Below are positions 1 through 7,551 of a stretch of 51,928 nucleotides of DNA, piece after piece. This DNA is from Nodosilinea sp. LEGE 06152 (GTDB lineage: Bacteria; Cyanobacteriota; Cyanobacteriia; Phormidesmidales; Phormidesmidaceae), in assembly GCF_015207525.1 (NCBI RefSeq), contig NZ_JADEWR010000001.1:287784-339711 (forward strand), in the 5' to 3' direction. Under the pieces are notes generated by a model. The model had not been told where the DNA came from. It made no database searches and saw nothing but the letters and a program-made list of their open reading frames with translations. The position numbers were made by a program, and so were the translations under genes. How positions within the stretch are numbered: position 1 is the first letter of the stretch; each line of letters begins with the position of its first letter.

Positions 1-60
1 TAGATGGGTGATGGGGTAGATGGGTGGATGGGTGGATGGGTAGATGGGTAGGTGGGTTGG
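1..60. repeat. Heptad low-complexity repeat (GATGGGT/GGATGGG type)
   Basis: A run of near-identical 7-8 base units (ATGGGTG, GATGGGTA) fills the left edge and may continue beyond the window. The same motif recurs on the opposite strand at about 7441-7510 and on both strands at 16330-16472, always in spacers. This resembles the short tandemly repeated repetitive sequences described in filamentous cyanobacteria. No coding role is visible. Confidence 0.75.
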
Positions 61-83
61 ATTCTCTTGGGGTGTGGATGGGT

Positions 84-118
84 TCAAAATTCAAAATTGA
101 AAGTTCAAAATTTTGCAC
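84..118. repeat. AT-rich spacer repeat (CAAAATTCAAA type)
   Basis: This block of CAAAATTC/AAAGTTCAAAATTTTGCA units is nearly the same as the block at 7391-7416. Both blocks lie next to a heptad GATGGG repeat, so the two repeat types form a composite that occurs twice in the window. No function can be read from it. Confidence 0.6.
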
Positions 119-146
119 TTCTTAAAGGGTAGAAATGAGGAAATGC

Positions 147-229
147 TCCCTGAGCGGAGTCGAAGGGAAGTTGAAGGATTGGTCCCTGAGCGGAGTCGAA
201 GGGAGGTTAAAGGATTGGTCCCTAAGCGG
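147..229. repeat. Short palindromic repeat in tandem (CCCTGAGCGGAGTCGAAGGG)
   Basis: Two full copies of CCCTGAGCGGAGTCGAAGGG, flanked by T and A, start at 147 and 183, 36 bases apart. A truncated third copy starts at 219. The spacer TTGAAGGATTGG is repeated with them, so this is a short tandem duplication. The reverse complement of the unit occurs alone at 21312-21337. The ends TTCCC/GGGAA are self-complementary. It is an interspersed extragenic palindrome and too degenerate for a CRISPR array. Confidence 0.7.
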
Positions 230-294
230 TATCTGTCCCCCCTGGTTTTCTGAACTGGTTCACAATAAAAGGAGTATTGATTTTCTCTTAACCT

Positions 295-1734
295 ATGGCC
301 CCTTCGGCACCACCTAAAGCGCAACCCGCAGCGACACCTACGGCCCTATGGACTGCCGCGATCGCCCAGCCCGCCACAGAATTTGCCGCTACCGCGTTAC
401 CTGTATTAGACGGGCAACTGCCCGCCGACCTGCGCGGCACCCTCTACCGCAACGGCCCGGCTCGCCTGGAGCGGGGGGGAGTTCAATTCAACCACTGGTT
501 TGATGGCGATGGGGCGGTGCTGCGGGTGCAGTTTGACGGGTCTACCGCTGTGGCCAACTATCGCTACGTGCGCTCTGCCGGGTTTGTGGAGGAGGAAGAG
601 GCTGAACAATGCCTGTATCGAGGCTATGGCACGCTGCCGCCTGTTTCTATCTGGCAACGCTGGCAGACTCAAATGAAAAATGCTGCCAATACCTCGGTGC
701 TGGCCCTGCCCGACCGCTTGCTAGCCCTGTGGGAAGGGGGCTTGCCCCACCGCCTCGATCTCGAAACCCTGGAGACCCTGGGGCCAGATAACCTGGACGG
801 GCTCAGGCCCAGCGATACCTTTACGGCCCACCCCAAGCGCCACCCTCGCACGGGTAAGATCTTCAGCTTTGGCACCATACCGGGGGGCAACGCTACCCTC
901 AAGCTCTACCGCCTTAGTGCTACCGGAGTCGTAGAGAAAACTGGCACTATTCCCCTCAGCGGCATTCCCCTGATTCACGACTTTGTGCTGGCCGATCGCT
1001 ACCTGGTGTTTTGTGTGTCGCCCGTGCGCCTTAGCCCGCTACCTGCTCTGTTTGCTCTGTCTAGCTTTAGCGATGCGCTGCAGTGGCAGCCCCAGCAGGG
1101 CACCCAAATTATTGTGGTCGATGCGGATAGTCTGGAGCCGATCGCCCTGGAAGCTGCAGACCCCTGGTACCAGTGGCACTTTGGCCACAGTTATCTCGAC
1201 TTTGACGGCTCGGTTGTGTTCGATGTGGTGCGCTACCCCGACTTTGCCACCAACCGGTACCTAAAAGAAGTCGCCTCTGGCCACATGACTACGCCCGCCG
1301 AGGCTCAGCTCTGGCAGTATCGTACGGACCCCAAAACTGCGAGAATTCTCGATCAGCAGTGCATAATCGACCGCCACTGCGAGTTTCCGATCGCAATCGG
1401 TCAAGACGAGACGGCCATCACCTACCTCAATGTGCACCGCGAAGAGACGGCCCCGCTCAGCGAGCTGTTTAGTGCGATCGCCCGCTTTGACCCCAAAACT
1501 GGCCTCACCATCGCCGATGCTGGCGCAGGCTGCTACCCCTCCGAACCCATTCCGGTAGAAAACGCCGCTAACCCTCAGCAGCCCTGGGTGCTCACCGTGG
1601 TCTACAACGGCCACCACCACCGCAGCGAGGTGTGGGTTTACGAGGGTCAAGACCTGGAGAGGGGGCCGGTCTGCCGCCTGGAGCTACCTGGCGTAGTACC
1701 CCCCAGCTTCCACGGCACCTGGGTGAATATGTAA
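295..1734 (+). CDS. Carotenoid oxygenase (RPE65/CCD family)
   Basis: This 479-residue protein has the full length of a carotenoid cleavage dioxygenase, the Fe(II) enzymes that cut polyene double bonds of carotenoids or apocarotenoids to aldehydes. The N-terminal signature is visible (LPADLRGTLYRNGPARLE, then HWFDGDGAVL). So are candidates for the four iron-binding histidines: about H179 in TAHPKRHP, H228 in PLIHDF, H295 or H298 in WHFGHSY, and H474 in the C-terminal FHGTW. No signal peptide is evident, but the first 30 residues are Ala/Pro-rich. The start is the first in-frame ATG and has no strong ribosome binding site. The substrate cannot be told from sequence. Its last 260 bases are duplicated at 2526-2786. 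Confidence 0.92.
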   Translation: MAPSAPPKAQPAATPTALWTAAIAQPATEFAATALPVLDGQLPADLRGTLYRNGPARLERGGVQFNHWFDGDGAVLRVQFDGSTAVANYRYVRSAGFVEEEEAEQCLYRGYGTLPPVSIWQRWQTQMKNAANTSVLALPDRLLALWEGGLPHRLDLETLETLGPDNLDGLRPSDTFTAHPKRHPRTGKIFSFGTIPGGNATLKLYRLSATGVVEKTGTIPLSGIPLIHDFVLADRYLVFCVSPVRLSPLPALFALSSFSDALQWQPQQGTQIIVVDADSLEPIALEAADPWYQWHFGHSYLDFDGSVVFDVVRYPDFATNRYLKEVASGHMTTPAEAQLWQYRTDPKTARILDQQCIIDRHCEFPIAIGQDETAITYLNVHREETAPLSELFSAIARFDPKTGLTIADAGAGCYPSEPIPVENAANPQQPWVLTVVYNGHHHRSEVWVYEGQDLERGPVCRLELPGVVPPSFHGTWVNM

Positions 1735-1819
1735 GTTCCGACAATTCCCTATTCAGGGGTTCCCGCTTTGGAGCGAGATTGAGGGAAGCAGTTTCTCGGC
1801 GCAGTCGGGACAGTAGTTT

Positions 1820-2234
1820 CTAAAATTCCAGGCGATCTTTCCAGTAGTCCGGATCGCGACGGCAACTCATAATTGCGGCAATCACGATGCGATCGGAATA
1901 GACACGGTACAAGATGGCATAGGAAAACTTGGGTGTTATAGCCATCGCCAGGACAGTTAGGACATGCCAGAGCTTCTGGAGCGATGGCTATACGCCAGTT
2001 CGCCGCCCCAGTTTTCGCCAATGGCGGTTACTGATGTCCTAAGCTAACTGGCCACCGCTATAAATAACGGCGAATTTGTCCTTCAATGATGGGCCAGCGC
2101 TCAGGTGCGCCAACAATGCGAAAAATAGATGTTTCAATGGTGTTGATAAAGTCTTGATGATTGTTGTATTGGGCAAAGAACTGCACCGCCTCGGCATATT
2201 CTTGCAGGGCGGCTGGATGGAACTCATATTTCAT
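1820..2234 (-). pseudogene. ParE/RelE-type toxin gene split by a small mobile element
   Basis: The gene starts with ATG at 2234, inside the antitoxin stop codon (ATGA overlap). It reads MKYEFHPAALQEYAEAVQFF and continues to IEGQIRRYL, then hits TAG at 2058-2060, the first bases of the inserted element. Beyond the element the frame continues as FSYAILYRVYSDRIVIAAIM and CRRDPDYWKDRLEF, ending at TAG 1820-1822. Removing the element and one TA joins ...RRYL-TPKFSYAILYRV... without a frameshift, giving about 96 residues, normal for a ParE toxin. As it stands, the product would be a 58-residue fragment lacking the C-terminal strands and the conserved arginines, probably inactive. Intact relatives are mRNA interferases or gyrase poisons. 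Confidence 0.85.
1939..2060 (-). mobile_element. Family A MITE-like element inserted in the toxin gene
   Basis: This 122-bp non-coding element is flanked by TA at 1937-1938 and 2061-2062. Its left end is TAGCCATCGCCAGGACAGTT. The right end, read inward on the other strand, is TAGCGGTGGCCAGTTAGCTT; both ends continue into AGGACAT. A second copy lies at 44868-44991. Terminal inverted repeats plus a TA duplication suggest mobilisation by an IS630/Tc1-mariner-type transposase, which is not present in the window. The family assignment is inference; the repeat and the duplication are directly visible. Confidence 0.85.
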
Positions 2235-2461
2235 AGATCCATAAGCTGTCGGATTTGGGCCAGGGCCACTTCTCCGGGGATAGCTTGGACTGTGCCGTTT
2301 TCAATTTCGGCCAGGCGCTTTTGAGCTTGCTGCACGCCCTCACGCAGCACGTCCTGATCCAGTTGTTCTGCCATGCTCTCTACCAGCTTTTCCAACAGAA
2401 TCGTTTTGTCGGCATCGGGTAAGGCCGTGGCTTCGGCGATGAGTTGGTCTAGGGTCAGCAT
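2231..2461 (-). CDS. Antitoxin (addiction module component)
   Basis: This 76-residue acidic, helical protein begins MLTLDQLIAEATALPDADKT and carries ILLEKLVESMAEQLDQD. That is the layout of the short putative addiction-module antitoxins paired with RelE/ParE toxins in cyanobacteria. It would bind and neutralise the toxin encoded just downstream, whose ATG overlaps this stop codon (ATGA). A GAGAGGAA sequence 10-15 bases before the start is a plausible ribosome binding site. Because the toxin gene is interrupted, the antitoxin may now be an orphan, or may counter related toxins elsewhere. Confidence 0.8.
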   Translation of the reverse strand: MLTLDQLIAEATALPDADKTILLEKLVESMAEQLDQDVLREGVQQAQKRLAEIENGTVQAIPGEVALAQIRQLMDL

Positions 2462-2525
2462 GGGTGGGTGTTCCTCTCAGAAACTGGTCTGATGCTAGCA
2501 TTTGGCACTAAGCAGTCATCTTGGG

Positions 2526-2786
2526 GCGATCGCCCGCTTCGATCCCAAAACTGGCCTCACCGTCGCCGATGCTGGCGCAGGCTGCTACCCCTCCGAACCC
2601 ATTCCGGTGGAAAACGCCGCTAACCCTCAGCAGCCCTGGGTGCTAACGGTGGTCTACAACGGCCACCACCACCGCAGTGAGGTGTGGGTTTACGAGGGGC
2701 ACGACCTGAAGAAAGGGCCAGTCTGCCGCCTGGAGCTGCCTAGCGTGGTTCCCCCCAGCTTCCACGGCACCTGGATGAGTGTGTAA
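2526..2786 (+). pseudogene. Duplicated C-terminal fragment of the carotenoid oxygenase
   Basis: These 261 bases match the end of the carotenoid oxygenase gene (1474-1734) with no length change. They encode AIARFDPKTGLTVADAG through VVPPSFHGTW and end in their own stop. A few residues differ (GHDLKKGP for GQDLERGP, TWMSV for TWVNM), so the copy has diverged. Similarity begins exactly at a HIP1 octamer in both copies (1474-1481 and 2526-2533). Only one of the four iron-binding histidines is present and there is no ribosome binding site, so no active enzyme can be made. It is either a tail duplication or the remnant of a deleted tandem paralogue. Confidence 0.88.
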
Positions 2787-2797
2787 GGTGGGTGAGG

Positions 2798-4096
2798 TTA
2801 GGAGCTGGGTACCCAGGTGCGTAGGACTCGTCCTGGGATGGATTGTCCCAACCAGGGGGTATTGGCTGAGAGCGATCGCAGGGTCGCTGGGCTGACCGTC
2901 CAACTTTCTGCTGGGTCAAACAGAATCATCTCGGCGGGCCGCTGGGGCTGAATGGTGGGCGGCGTTTGGTCCCAGCAAGCGGCAGGATTTGTGCTCAGCG
3001 CCTGAATCAACGTCAGCGGTGACCAGTCGCCGTTTGTTACGAAGGTATCCCACAAAATCCCCAGGGCCAGCTCCAGGCCGATCGCACCGGGGGGTGCAGA
3101 GGGAAAGCCCACAGTTTTGTCTTCGTAGGTGTGTGGGGTGTGGTCGATCGCGATCGCATCCACAACCCCCGCCTTCACACCCTCAATCAGCGCTGCCTGG
3201 TCTTCGGGGTTACCCAACGGCGGCGACAGGCGCAGGTTAGGGTCGTAGCCACCCAGATCCTTCGCGCTAAACAGCAGGTGCATCCAGGTGGTGCTGGCGG
3301 TGACGGGTAACCCACGTTCTTTGGCCTGCTGCACCAGCTCTACGCCGCGTGCGGTGGAAATTCGCATCAGGTGCACGGGAGTGCCGACTTCAGCAACGGA
3401 TTCCAGCAACGCCGCCAGGGCAGCGGTCTCAGAGCTGACCGGGTCGCCGACTAGACCGTAGATGAGCGAAAAGGGGCCTTCGCGAGCCACCCCGCTGTCT
3501 CGGAGGGTGCGATCGCAGCTCCACAGCGCCACCGGCTTACCCAGGGGCTTTAGGTACTGCAACAAGCGTTGGGTTAGTAACGGATTTTCAATGGCTCGAC
3601 CGTCGGCAAAGCCTGCGATCGGTGACTCAGACAACTCCACCAATTCGGTCATCTGCTGGCCCTGAGTTGCCTGGGTGAGCGCACCCCAGGGGTAGAGGTG
3701 CGGCAGGGATGGATTGGCCAGGGCCAGGGCTTCTCGCCGCAACCGCAGTTTCTCCACCATCGCCGGGTTATCGATCGCAGGCTCGGTATCAGGCAAAATG
3801 CCCAGCCGGGTAAAGCCGCCCGCCTGTCCAGCGGCTAGCAACGATTCCAGGGTTTCTCTCGGCTCGTGGCCCGGCTCACCCGAGTGGCTGTAGAGATCGA
3901 CCAGGCCGGGCAGCAGGATTTTTCCCTGCCCCGTGATCATCTCGGCACTGGCGGGAATAACGGTGATTGACGAGGCTATCTCTGTCACCACCCCGTCCTG
4001 CACCAACACATCGACCACCTGATCCGTTTGTGTAACTGCATCCAGCACCCGCACCTGCTGGATCAGCTGCGCCCCAGTTGATTGAACCTCCGTCAC
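2798..4096 (-). CDS. pyrC: Dihydroorotase-like amidohydrolase, metal site altered
   Basis: This 432-residue protein has the fold landmarks of a class I dihydroorotase (pyrimidine synthesis, carbamoyl aspartate to dihydroorotate): GKILLPGLVDLYSHSGEPG near the N-terminus and AIDHTPHTYEDKTVGFPSAP near residue 310. Two metal-ligand positions look lost. The usual HxH of DLHVHLREPG is YSH here, and the region expected to read HVST reads VHLMRISTARG. It may therefore be a non-catalytic homologue, like the pseudo-dihydroorotases that partner aspartate transcarbamoylase, although such cyanobacterial proteins are usually annotated as dihydroorotase. The start is GTG, overlapping the upstream phosphatase stop (GTGA), so the two genes are translationally coupled. 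Confidence 0.8.
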   Translation of the reverse strand: MTEVQSTGAQLIQQVRVLDAVTQTDQVVDVLVQDGVVTEIASSITVIPASAEMITGQGKILLPGLVDLYSHSGEPGHEPRETLESLLAAGQAGGFTRLGILPDTEPAIDNPAMVEKLRLRREALALANPSLPHLYPWGALTQATQGQQMTELVELSESPIAGFADGRAIENPLLTQRLLQYLKPLGKPVALWSCDRTLRDSGVAREGPFSLIYGLVGDPVSSETAALAALLESVAEVGTPVHLMRISTARGVELVQQAKERGLPVTASTTWMHLLFSAKDLGGYDPNLRLSPPLGNPEDQAALIEGVKAGVVDAIAIDHTPHTYEDKTVGFPSAPPGAIGLELALGILWDTFVTNGDWSPLTLIQALSTNPAACWDQTPPTIQPQRPAEMILFDPAESWTVSPATLRSLSANTPWLGQSIPGRVLRTWVPSS

Positions 4097-5454
4097 AGTG
4101 CCCCCGCTGCGGTTTTGTCGAGCACGCTGCCCGACAGGTGAATAGTGATATTAGCCGTCACTAGCACCGGGGCGCTATCGATGCCATCGGGGTAGTCGAT
4201 CACACTCACGGCTCCATTGCCTTGCTTAAAGCGCCAAAACGACTCTGGCCCCAGACCCAGCACGTGGCACAGCAGCGCTTTATTCACCGCATCGTGGGCC
4301 ACCACCAGTACCGTTTGCACCGTGTCGCCGCCGCTGTGAGCCGCCACAATTTCTTTCCAGGCCGCGATCGATCGCAGCCATACCTGCTCCAGGTTCTCGC
4401 CCCCCGGCATCTGCACAGTTTCGGGCTGGTTCTGCCACTGCTCCAGCATGCCGGGGTAATTGGTTTCGATCTCCGACTCGTACAGCCCTTCCCATTCGCC
4501 GTGGCTGATTTCCTGCAGCTCGTTGACCGAGTGCAGCGTCAGCCCAGCGTGGTGCTGAAGAATGATTTCCGCCGTTTCCTTGGGCCGGGCCATAAAGCTG
4601 GTGTAGGCCGCATCGATGGTTACAGGTTTGAGAAAGTCTGCCGCCTTGGCACCCTGGGCACGGCCGTTGTCGTTGAGAGGCACATCGATTTGGCCCTGAA
4701 ACCGGCCCTGGCGGTTCCATTCGGTTTCGCCATGGCGTACCAGCAGCATGCGAGGCCCCCGGTGGCCTCGCCGCATGTCAGGCAGCGGCGCGCCCATGTG
4801 GCTGGTCAGGTTCATGGCTTCGACCTGCACTGGGCTGCCCCAGCCGCCAGCAGAATTGAGCACGCTGATGTTGCAGTTGGCCTGGTTGAGGCTGTTAAAG
4901 CGCTCTGGCCCCAGCCCAATGGCGGTGCTAATCAGTGCCCGGTTGATGGCGCTGTGGGCGACGATCAAAAGGGTTTGGCCCTGGTGCGCCGCCAGCAGTT
5001 CTTGCCAGAACCGGGCAGCCTGTTGATACAGCTCACGAATGGGGTAAAACTCTGCCGTAGAGCCATCGGACTGGGGCACCGCCATAACAAAGTTGGCCGG
5101 GTCGGTGCGCCACTGCTCAAAAGCCTGGGGGTATTGTGTTTCGGCATCGCTAAAGGGCATGCCCTCCCACAGGGGCAGGCTGATTTCTTTGAGGTTGTCG
5201 GTAAAGTTGGGGGCGGTTAGGGCCGGGGTGCCCTTTTGCAGCTCGGCGGTGATAATTTCGGCGGTTTTGCGGGCGCGCTTGAGAGGGCTGGCCCACACCG
5301 CATCAAAGGAAATGCCAGCCAGCGCCTGACCCACCTGAAGCGCCTGGGCTTCCCCACTGGGGGTAAGCTCTGACTCGTCGCAGTGGCCTTGAATACGCTT
5401 TTGCTGGTTGTAGGTGCTCTGCCCGTGACGGACGATAATTACGCGGGTTTTCAG
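4093..5454 (-). CDS. Tandem histidine phosphatase (phosphoglycerate mutase-like), CTG start
   Basis: The gene encodes two histidine-phosphatase domains in one chain of about 453 residues. Domain 1 opens with VIIVRHGQSTYN (RHG phosphohistidine motif) and has FDAVWASPLKRARKTAEII. Domain 2 opens with MLLVRHGETEWNRQGRF and has HGEWEGL. The only plausible start that keeps the first RHG motif is CTG at 5454: an in-frame TGA lies 13 bases upstream, no ATG, GTG or TTG lies between them, and GAGAGGA sits 8-10 bases before the CTG. A call at the GTG at 5334 would lose 40 residues and the first active site. Both domains keep a late histidine (VAHSA, VAHDA). The substrate is unknown. The gene overlaps the dihydroorotase-like gene. 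Confidence 0.85.
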   Translation of the reverse strand: MKTRVIIVRHGQSTYNQQKRIQGHCDESELTPSGEAQALQVGQALAGISFDAVWASPLKRARKTAEIITAELQKGTPALTAPNFTDNLKEISLPLWEGMPFSDAETQYPQAFEQWRTDPANFVMAVPQSDGSTAEFYPIRELYQQAARFWQELLAAHQGQTLLIVAHSAINRALISTAIGLGPERFNSLNQANCNISVLNSAGGWGSPVQVEAMNLTSHMGAPLPDMRRGHRGPRMLLVRHGETEWNRQGRFQGQIDVPLNDNGRAQGAKAADFLKPVTIDAAYTSFMARPKETAEIILQHHAGLTLHSVNELQEISHGEWEGLYESEIETNYPGMLEQWQNQPETVQMPGGENLEQVWLRSIAAWKEIVAAHSGGDTVQTVLVVAHDAVNKALLCHVLGLGPESFWRFKQGNGAVSVIDYPDGIDSAPVLVTANITIHLSGSVLDKTAAGAL

Positions 5455-5541
5455 GGGTCTGTCCTCTCAGTTGCTCAACCAACGTCAGATTTTACCCTGT
5501 TGGGGAGACCCGCCGCAGCCATGCTGGTCACTGGGGGCACG

Positions 5542-6447
5542 CTACCGCTGTCGCCACTGGCCAGGGGTGATGCCCAGCAAGCGCTTAAAGTGGCGATTCA
5601 GATGGCTTTGGTTGGCAAAGCCTGTCTGGTAAGCCACATTGGCGATGGTTAGCTCTGGTCGCGCCAGCAGCGCTTTGGCCTGCTCAACCCGGCAGCGAAT
5701 GACGTACTGGTGCGGCGCAAACCCGGTGGATTGTTTGAACAGTTGAGCGAAGTAGTGAGCGCTCATGCCCGCGAGGGTGGCCAGCGTATCCAGGCTGAGG
5801 TCGGTGTCTAGGTGGCTGTGAATGTAGTCAATCACCCGTCGCAGCTTTGGCTGAGATAGACCATCGCTATAAGTCGTCAGCTGAGGCTTGCGGGTGGCAT
5901 AGGTTTGCAACAGGTGCACCGCCAGAGTGGTTGTAATCGATTCGGCGTAGAGGCGGTTTTGAGTGCCCGTTTGCAACAGCCGCCGCAGGGCCAGACCCAG
6001 CTGTAGCACCAGCAAATCTTGGGTGGAAAAGTGGGGTACCAGCTCGAAGGTGGTGCCATCGGCAGCGTCGTCGAGCGATCGCCCCAGGGCAGCCGGGTCA
6101 AACACCAGGCTCATAAACTCGCCGGGCACGTTCCACCGCGATCGCTGCCCCACCCCGGCTGGCAGCACCAAAATGTCGCCCGGATGCACCCGCTCTAGCT
6201 TGAACTGGCCATCAATAGAGCGCTCAGCCACCGCCGTATCGGGCAGTTGGGTAAACAGCACCACGGCATGCCAGGGGGTGGCGACTTCGGCGGGGGTTTC
6301 CCCCGGCGGCTCCCAGCGGCAGTCGACGTAGGTACCGCGCCAGCAAAAATCTCCGGTAGATAGCAGCGGCGGTGCCGTAAACACGGCGTCTACCTGGTCT
6401 GGGGTGGAAAGCAGTTGAGGGGCCATGCTGTAGCTCGATGGGTACAC
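5542..6447 (-). CDS. AraC family transcriptional regulator
   Basis: This protein of about 300 residues has an N-terminal cupin-like sensor region (GDILVLPAGVGQRSRW) and a C-terminal double helix-turn-helix of the AraC/XylS family at about residues 200-300. The first helix-turn-helix is LSLDTLATLAGMSAHYFAQL. The second is TIANVAYQTGFANQSHLNRH, followed by FKRLLGITPGQWR. It probably activates or represses genes in response to a small molecule. The inducer and targets are unknown, and the adjacent genes give no strong clue. The start is GTG at 6447, or ATG at 6426 (MAPQLLSTP); neither has a clear ribosome binding site. Confidence 0.88.
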   Translation of the reverse strand: MYPSSYSMAPQLLSTPDQVDAVFTAPPLLSTGDFCWRGTYVDCRWEPPGETPAEVATPWHAVVLFTQLPDTAVAERSIDGQFKLERVHPGDILVLPAGVGQRSRWNVPGEFMSLVFDPAALGRSLDDAADGTTFELVPHFSTQDLLVLQLGLALRRLLQTGTQNRLYAESITTTLAVHLLQTYATRKPQLTTYSDGLSQPKLRRVIDYIHSHLDTDLSLDTLATLAGMSAHYFAQLFKQSTGFAPHQYVIRCRVEQAKALLARPELTIANVAYQTGFANQSHLNRHFKRLLGITPGQWRQR

Positions 6448-6510
6448 GCTAACCCGGACAAGTCCAGCTTATCCCAATATCTTGAAGGCGGTTCTAAAAG
6501 TACTGTTGGG

Positions 6511-6566
6511 CAGGGGTTTCAGGTATATGGTTTAAGGCCTGCCGTGCACCTGGCACCTTGTACCCC
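6511..6566. repeat. Imperfect hairpin repeat, copy 1
   Basis: CAGGGGTTTCAGG (6511-6523) and CCTTGTACCCC (6556-6566) are partly complementary and flank TATATGGTTTAAGGCCTGCC. The same arrangement, with clear sequence similarity, occurs at 45029-45091. It is an interspersed repeat able to form a hairpin, lying between divergent genes. Confidence 0.55.
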
Positions 6567-6608
6567 ACCAGTCTTTCACCTTTGGTTTAACAGATTATCT
6601 ACAGCCTA

Positions 6609-7346
6609 TCAAAGCCGTTGAGCTAGGGCGATCGCCAGCGGGCTCAGCAGCAGCGCGGGCAAAAACGAAGCCACCCGCACCTGACCAATCTCCAGCAAGT
6701 TTAGACCAAGACCTAAAATCATCAATCCACCCGTTCCGGTAATCAGCAAAACATGGGGGCTGGTGGTGGGGTCTGGAATGATCGCCCCAGAGACACTGGC
6801 CAGCAGCGACAGCCCCCCCTGCACCACCAGTACACTCAGGGCCGAAAAGCCAACGCCAACGCCGTAGGTGCCGGTCAGGGCGATCGCAGCCAGCCCGTCC
6901 ATCGTCGCCTTTAGGGTAAGCAGGGTATTGTCGCCGGTCAGGCCGTTGTTGAGGCTGCCCACAATGGCCATTGGGCCAATGCAAAACAGCAGGCTGGCCG
7001 CCACAAACCCCTCGGTAAAGCGCCCACCGCCCCGCACCCTGGCCTTGAGCCAGTCGCCCAGCACCGACAGGCGCTTCTCGATCTGCCACCATTCGCCCAG
7101 CAGCCCACCCGCCGCCAGCACCAGCAGCGCCAGAATAATGCCGTCTATGGGGCCAGCGTCGATCGCCGACAGGCCAGTAGCCATCGTCACGCCAATCACT
7201 ATGGTCATCAACCCCACAGCCTGGGTAATAATCTGCTGCATCGATTTGGGCAAGCGGCTGCGCAGCATCAGGCCCAGAGCTGTGCCCAGCAAAACGGTGG
7301 CTACGTTGATCCAGGTGCCGCTGGTGGTTGCCCACAGGTTGAGCAT
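6609..7346 (-). CDS. DUF554 family membrane protein
   Basis: This protein of about 245 residues is highly hydrophobic, with about seven candidate membrane segments (for example LIVIGVTMATGL-like, IILALLVLAAGGLLG and ALTGTYGVGVGFSALSVLVV). It matches DUF554 (YdfK-like) inner-membrane proteins in length and in motifs such as GTALGL and ATMDGLAAIAL. The function is unknown, and a transporter role is only a guess from topology. The start is ATG 7346, with GAGGA 8 bases upstream. An in-frame start at 7400 would add a charged leader from the spacer and is less likely. Confidence 0.85.
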   Translation of the reverse strand: MLNLWATTSGTWINVATVLLGTALGLMLRSRLPKSMQQIITQAVGLMTIVIGVTMATGLSAIDAGPIDGIILALLVLAAGGLLGEWWQIEKRLSVLGDWLKARVRGGGRFTEGFVAASLLFCIGPMAIVGSLNNGLTGDNTLLTLKATMDGLAAIALTGTYGVGVGFSALSVLVVQGGLSLLASVSGAIIPDPTTSPHVLLITGTGGLMILGLGLNLLEIGQVRVASFLPALLLSPLAIALAQRL

Positions 7347-7395
7347 ATTAGAGTCCTCATGACGAACTAAATGACGAACTAAATAAAATGCAAAA

Positions 7396-7510
7396 TTCAA
7401 AGTTCAAAATTTTGCATTTTGAACTTTGAACCCATCCTCACCCCACAAACATCAACTCCACCCACTCGCCCACCCGCCTACCCATCCGCCCTTCCACCCC
7501 TCCTCCATCC
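7396..7510. repeat. Perfect AT-rich hairpin plus C-rich heptad repeat
   Basis: TTCAAAGTTCAAAA (7396-7409) and TTTTGAACTTTGAA (7417-7430) form a perfect 14-bp stem around a 7-base loop. From 7441 to about 7510 the + strand is a C-rich run of CCCACC/CCATCC units, the complement of the repeat at 1-60. Both sit between the divergent DUF554 and DUF362 starts, so the hairpin could affect either promoter, but that is inference. Confidence 0.65.
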
Positions 7511-7551
7511 ACGTTATTCTCCAAACAGACCTATTTCCCCTGGAGACTATC

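Noticed and set aside
147..229. Possible CRISPR array (36-base spacing)
   Set aside because: Spacers are themselves repeated, there are fewer than three full repeats and no cas genes.
4222..5220. 332-codon + strand frame
   Set aside because: It is antisense to the tandem histidine phosphatase, whose RHG motifs and domain order are clear.
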